64,000 bases of DNA. It comes from Microbacterium marinilacus (lineage in GTDB: Bacteria > Actinomycetota > Actinomycetes > Actinomycetales > Microbacteriaceae). The position numbers and the translations under genes are program-made. How positions within the stretch are numbered: the first letter of the stretch is position 1; the number at the start of each line of letters is the position of its first letter. The notes beneath the pieces were generated by a model. The model had not been told where the DNA came from. It saw only the letters and a program-made list of their open reading frames with translations, and did no database searches. This document shows, piece by piece, positions 60,389 to 64,000 of this stretch. The DNA lies in contig NZ_JAIJZW010000005.1 in NCBI RefSeq assembly GCF_019753765.1, positions 62,001 to 126,000 on the forward strand, given 5' to 3'.

Positions 60389-61335
60389 GCTTCTTCAACG
60401 ACGTCGAGCGAGAGCTGATCGTCACCCGGCGCACCGAGGTCGCCGAGGACATCGTCGCCCTGGAGCTGGCGGCCTCGAACGGCCGGCCGCTGCCCGCGTG
60501 GACGCCGGGCAGTCACATCGACCTGATCCTGGGCGACAGCGTCGAGCGGCAGTACTCGCTGTGCTCGGACCCCTCCGACAGGGACGCCTGGCGCGTGGCG
60601 GTGCTGCGGGAGCCGGCAGGACGCGGCGGCTCAGTCGCCGCCCACGCTCTGCGCGAGGGCGACCTCGTGCGGGCGCGGGGGCCGCGCTCGAACTTCGCGT
60701 TCGACTCCCCCGCAGCGGGCGGCGTACGCTTCGTCGCGGGCGGGATCGGCATCACCCCGCTGCTGTCGATGATCCGCGCAGCAGAGGCCTCCGGCGCCGA
60801 CTGGACCCTCGACTACGCCGTGCGCTCGCGCGCACGGCTGCCGTTCGTCGACGAGCTGGCCGCGTACGGCGACCGCGTGCGCCTGCACGTATCGGACGAG
60901 GCCGGGCGACTGGACGCCTCCGCCCTCGTCGCCTCGGCGGGCGGGGACCCGATCTGGGCGTGCGGCCCGGCGCGGCTGCTCGACGCCCTCGGCGCCGCCG
61001 CGACCGCGCAGACGCGGCTGCACATCGAGCCGTTCACCGCCGCCGTCCTGCCCGACCCCGTGCGGGCGGAGCCGTTCGAGGTGGAGCTGATGTCGACGGG
61101 CGAGGTCCTTGAGGTGCCCGCGGACAGATCCGTGCTCGAGGTGCTCGAGAGCCACGGCGTCTTCGCCGTGTCGTCGTGCCGCGAGGGGACCTGTGGTACG
61201 TGCGAGACGGTGGTCGTCGAGGGCGAGGTCGACCACCGCGACCGCGTGCTCAGCCCCGCGGAGCGCCAGACGAGCCCGGTGATGATGGTGTGCGTGTCAC
61301 GCGCCGCCTGCCCCCGCCTCGTCCTCGACCTCTGA
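60385..61335 (+). CDS. PDR/VanB-type ferredoxin reductase
   Basis: 316 residues: FMN/FAD domain (SHIDLILGDSVERQYSLCS), NAD-binding domain (GGIGITPLLSMIRAAE, ACGPARLLDAL) and a C-terminal [2Fe-2S] domain with SSCREGTCGTCETVVVEG and a last Cys in VSRAACP. These proteins feed electrons to Rieske or similar oxygenases such as VanA. No oxygenase gene is in view beside it, so its partner lies elsewhere. GTG 60385 overlaps the regulator gene. Confidence 0.9.
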   Translation: MSFFNDVERELIVTRRTEVAEDIVALELAASNGRPLPAWTPGSHIDLILGDSVERQYSLCSDPSDRDAWRVAVLREPAGRGGSVAAHALREGDLVRARGPRSNFAFDSPAAGGVRFVAGGIGITPLLSMIRAAEASGADWTLDYAVRSRARLPFVDELAAYGDRVRLHVSDEAGRLDASALVASAGGDPIWACGPARLLDALGAAATAQTRLHIEPFTAAVLPDPVRAEPFEVELMSTGEVLEVPADRSVLEVLESHGVFAVSSCREGTCGTCETVVVEGEVDHRDRVLSPAERQTSPVMMVCVSRAACPRLVLDL

Positions 61336-61394
61336 GGGCGTTCGCGCGAGGACCCTCCCGGCGACGCCGGACGCCGCGACCGCAAGGCGCCCCG

Positions 61395-62693
61395 TCACCG
61401 TGCGACGCGCTCGCGCAGGGCCGCGACGATCTCCCCCTCGTCGCCCGAGACCAGGCGATAGTCCTGCACCACGAACCGACCGGCCACGACCACGTGCCGC
61501 GGCCGGCGTCCCGGCGCGGCCCACAGCAGCCCCGCCACGGGATCGGCGACGCCCGCGTCGGCAACGCCCGAGACGTCCCACACGCACAGGTCGGCCGCTG
61601 CGCCGACCTCGATGCGGCCGAGGTCGGCGCGGCCCAGCCCGGCGGCGCTGCCCTGCGTCGCAGCCTCCAGCATCTCTCGCGCCGCCAGCTGACGTCCCGC
61701 CAGACCCGACACCTGCATCGCCAGCCGGGCGTCGGCCAGCAGATGGCCCGCGTCGTTGCTGCCGCCGCCGCTCGTCCCGAGCCCGACCGGGATCCCGGCC
61801 GCGAGCATCTTCGCGACCGGCGCGACGCCCCAGCCCATCGGCACGTCGCAGCCCGGCGCGTGCGTCGCGGTCACACCGCGCTCGGCGAGCAGCGCGATCT
61901 CGTCGTCGGTGACATCGCAGAGGTGGGCGAGCGTGACGTCCCCCGCGACCCACCCCCACTCGTCGAGCAGCTCGATCGGCCGGCGACCGTATCGCGTGGC
62001 CGCTATCTCGGTGTCGACCTGCTCATTCGCCTGGGTGCGGCGACGCAGGCCGTGGCGGCGCGCGACGTCCCCGAGCGCGTCGAACGTCTCCCGCGCGTCG
62101 CTGTGGACCCCCGCGGGTCCCACGGCGATCTGCACCATGCCGTCAGCGGTCGTGCCGCCGGGCCCGGTGCCGGCGAGGGCGACGATCGCCTCCGCGCTCT
62201 CGGCGGCGGCCGCCGCGGAGTCGCCGGCCGTGCCGCGGACGAACGCGACCCGCGCTCCCAGCTTCCGCGCCGCGCGCAGCGTGCCGTCGGCGATCTCCAC
62301 GTCCGACTCGGCGCCGGCGCCCGGCCAGGTGAGGTGATGGTCCGCGATCGTCGTCACGCCCGAGAGCAGCGCCTCGGCGATCCCCGCCCGAGACGCGGCA
62401 TACGCCAGCGCCCCGTCCACCACCGCCTCGCGGTACGCGGCCGCCATGGCCGGCAGCCAGTCGCGCATCGCCACGGCCCGCGTCCCGGGAAGCGTGCGGA
62501 AGGCCGTCTGCAGCAGATGGTGATGGGCGTTCACCAGCCCGGGCGTCACCACGCAGCCGCCCGCGTCCAGGTCGACCGCATCCGCGACGGGCTCCGCCAC
62601 GATCCGCCCGTCGGCGACGTGCACCTCCCCGGTCCCCTCGGCCGCGGCGGACCAGACGGACAGGGCATCGCGCACGCGCAGGGAGGACGTCAC
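61395..62693 (-). CDS. TrzA/8-oxoguanine-deaminase-like amidohydrolase, atypical metal site
   Basis: 432 residues of the ATZ/TRZ amidohydrolase group. The first metal motif is intact (NAHHHLLQT), and LAHLCDV and ATHAPGCDVPMGWGVAP fit later family blocks. The usual HTH-x-x-E region is RTQANEQ here and the usual GTDG loop is GTSGGGSND, so expected ligands His and Asp are replaced by Gln and Ser. It may belong to a subgroup with different chemistry. Convergent with the reductase gene. Confidence 0.75.
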   Translation of the reverse strand: MTSSLRVRDALSVWSAAAEGTGEVHVADGRIVAEPVADAVDLDAGGCVVTPGLVNAHHHLLQTAFRTLPGTRAVAMRDWLPAMAAAYREAVVDGALAYAASRAGIAEALLSGVTTIADHHLTWPGAGAESDVEIADGTLRAARKLGARVAFVRGTAGDSAAAAAESAEAIVALAGTGPGGTTADGMVQIAVGPAGVHSDARETFDALGDVARRHGLRRRTQANEQVDTEIAATRYGRRPIELLDEWGWVAGDVTLAHLCDVTDDEIALLAERGVTATHAPGCDVPMGWGVAPVAKMLAAGIPVGLGTSGGGSNDAGHLLADARLAMQVSGLAGRQLAAREMLEAATQGSAAGLGRADLGRIEVGAAADLCVWDVSGVADAGVADPVAGLLWAAPGRRPRHVVVAGRFVVQDYRLVSGDEGEIVAALRERVAR

Positions 62694-62761
62694 CCCCTCT
62701 GCTTAGCAGCGCCGTGTTGCGCGCAGATCACGGCGCCCGCCCGCCGTCGCCTGCGGCGCGC

Positions 62762-63391
62762 TCAGCCCACCATGCGGTCGGCCGGTGGCACGTCCGCCGC
62801 ATGCGCCGGGGCACGGCCCTCGACCCAGCGGCGCAGCACGCCGTCGGGCACCTCCTCGGCGGTCAGCGCGAACGCGTAGTGGTCGCGCCAGTCGCCGTCG
62901 ATGTGGATGTAGCGCCGCCGCAGCCCCTCGTAGCGGAAGCCGAGCTTCTGCACCACGCGCAGGCTCGCGGCGTTCTCGGGCCGGATGCAGATCTCCATGC
63001 GGTGCAGCTGCAGCTCGCGGAAGCACACGTCGGTCGCCAGCGCCACGGACGTCGGCGTGATGGCCCGCCCCGCGAAGCGCTCGCTGACCCAGTACCCGAT
63101 CGTCGCGGACGACAGGGAGCCGCGTGCGACGCCCCAGACGTTCAACTGCCCCGCCACGTCGCCCTCGTACTCCATGACGAACGGCACGCCCTGCCCGTCG
63201 CGATACTGCTGTAGAAGACGCCGGATGCTGCCGCGCATGTCGAGGGAGGCCGGGCCGCCAGGGCTCGTCGCCTCCCAGGGACGCAGCCACGAGCGGTTCG
63301 TGAGCAGCTCGTGCTGCAGCGCCCGGGAGTCCCGGGGACGAACGAGCCGGATGGAGATCGGCCCGTGCTGACGCGGGGCGAGACCGTCCAT
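62762..63391 (-). CDS. RimJ/RimL-type N-acetyltransferase
   Basis: 209-residue GNAT protein of the ribosomal-protein Ser/Ala acetyltransferase type. ISIRLVRPRDSRALQHELL opens the domain; SATIGYWVSERFAGRAITP is the acetyl-CoA block, and HRMEICIRPENAASLRVVQK with LGFRYEGLRRRYIHIDG is the RimJ/RimL hallmark. Target protein unknown. Upstream of it is the 3' end of galU, 24 nt away, both leftward. Confidence 0.88.
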   Translation of the reverse strand: MDGLAPRQHGPISIRLVRPRDSRALQHELLTNRSWLRPWEATSPGGPASLDMRGSIRRLLQQYRDGQGVPFVMEYEGDVAGQLNVWGVARGSLSSATIGYWVSERFAGRAITPTSVALATDVCFRELQLHRMEICIRPENAASLRVVQKLGFRYEGLRRRYIHIDGDWRDHYAFALTAEEVPDGVLRRWVEGRAPAHAADVPPADRMVG

Positions 63392-63415
63392 CCGGCTCCT
63401 TCAGAAGATGCGTGG

Positions 63416-64000
63416 CTACAGCGTCTCGGCGAACTCCTTGAACCACGGGCGCAGGTCCGGCCCGAGGTCCGCGCGGTCGGCGGCGAGACGCACGATCGCC
63501 TTGATGTAGTCGACCCTATCGCCGGTGTCGTAGCGACGGCCGCGGAACACGACGCCGAACACGCCGGGCCCCTCCGGGTCGGCGGCGACCTCCTGCAGCG
63601 CATCGGTCAGCTGGATCTCTCCGCCCTTGCCGGGCTCGGTCCGCTCGAGGATCGGGAAGATCTCAGGCGAGAGGACGTACCGGCCGATGATGGCGAGGTT
63701 GGACGGCGCGTCCTCCTTCGCGGGCTTCTCGACGAGGCTCTTGACCTTGACGACGCCGTCGGTGTCGGTGGCCTCCACGTCGGCGACGCCGTACATGTGG
63801 ATGTGGTCGGGGTCGACCTCCATCAGCGCGATGACCATCGCGCCGCGCTTGGCCTGCTCGGCGATCATCGTCGTCAGCAGCTCGTCGCGCTCGTCGATGA
63901 GGTCGTCGCCGAGCATCACGGCGAAGGGGGCGTCGCCCACGTGCGCCTGGGCGCGCAGCACCGCGTGCCCGAGGCCCTTGGGCTCGCCCTGGCGGACGAA
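63416..64000 (-). CDS. galU: UTP-glucose-1-phosphate uridylyltransferase, 3' part
   Basis: The reading frame continues past the right edge (the last visible codons, read leftward, encode FVRQGEPKGLGHAVLRAQ). Visible blocks are APFAVMLGDDLIDE, GVVKVKSLVEKPAKEDAPSN, IIGRYVLSPEIFPIL, GKGGEIQLTDALQ and GRRYDTGDRVDYIKA, all GalU signatures. It makes UDP-glucose for cell-envelope sugars. The start lies outside the window. Confidence 0.95.
   Translation of the reverse strand, partial: FVRQGEPKGLGHAVLRAQAHVGDAPFAVMLGDDLIDERDELLTTMIAEQAKRGAMVIALMEVDPDHIHMYGVADVEATDTDGVVKVKSLVEKPAKEDAPSNLAIIGRYVLSPEIFPILERTEPGKGGEIQLTDALQEVAADPEGPGVFGVVFRGRRYDTGDRVDYIKAIVRLAADRADLGPDLRPWFKEFAETL

Overview
The window is a GC-rich chromosomal segment from an actinobacterium, most likely Microbacterium or a close relative in Microbacteriaceae. 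The order tlyA-nadK-recN-pyrG-NUDIX-xerD-parA-scpA-scpB-pseudouridine synthase-tyrA-cmk-der is typical of Actinobacteria. GTG/TTG starts, ATGA-type overlaps and very short 5' leaders are frequent. Genus placement is inference; no search was run.

Region 1 (1-8121) is the integrase end of an integrative conjugative element. It carries the end of an SCO6880-family gene, a VirB4-type ATPase, small cargo genes (one split by an in-frame amber codon), a VirD4/TraG-type coupling protein, an SSB, a DUF4913 protein, an excisionase-like HTH protein and a tyrosine integrase. The element abuts a complete tRNA-Pro(GGG), followed 36 bp later by the 5' half of a second, different tRNA-Pro(GGG). The relaxase and the far end lie outside the window.

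Region 2 (8235-32851) is core genome. It has a GNAT protein, an F420/FMN split-barrel protein, an S4 RNA-binding protein, a NUDIX-NYN fusion, the long leftward der-to-xerD block interrupted by a divergent TetR/alcohol dehydrogenase pair, then NUDIX, pyrG, a membrane protein with duplicated DUF2207-like halves, recN, nadK, tlyA, a 58-codon gene, a HAD phosphatase and a 684-residue protein with an RDG-repeat N-terminus.

Region 3 (32865-38326) is one rRNA operon on the minus strand (16S-23S-5S, no spacer tRNAs) with a recognisable promoter and a strong terminator hairpin.

Region 4 (38659-48316) is the most interesting part. A promoter carrying a MarR-like palindrome over its -35 and a DtxR/IdeR-type iron box drives an MmgE/PrpD-family gene and a ComA-like (phosphosulfolactate synthase family) gene. 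Behind a 16-bp inverted repeat comes a complete mevalonate operon (mvaK1-mvaD-mvaK2-fni-mvaA-mvaS) whose cistrons all overlap, ending in a YrdC/Sua5-domain gene.

Region 5 (48450-64000) has an HtrA-type protease, a divergent MarR/luciferase-like pair with paired operators, tRNA-Ala(CGC), a membrane protein and a probable catabolic cluster. That cluster comprises a PNPOx-like oxidase, creatininase family protein, FAD-linked oxidase, NMT1/THI5-like ABC transporter and cytosine-deaminase-like amidohydrolase, with a divergent XRE-cupin regulator and an orphan ferredoxin reductase. It is followed by an amidohydrolase with atypical metal-site residues, a RimJ/RimL-type acetyltransferase and the 3' part of galU.
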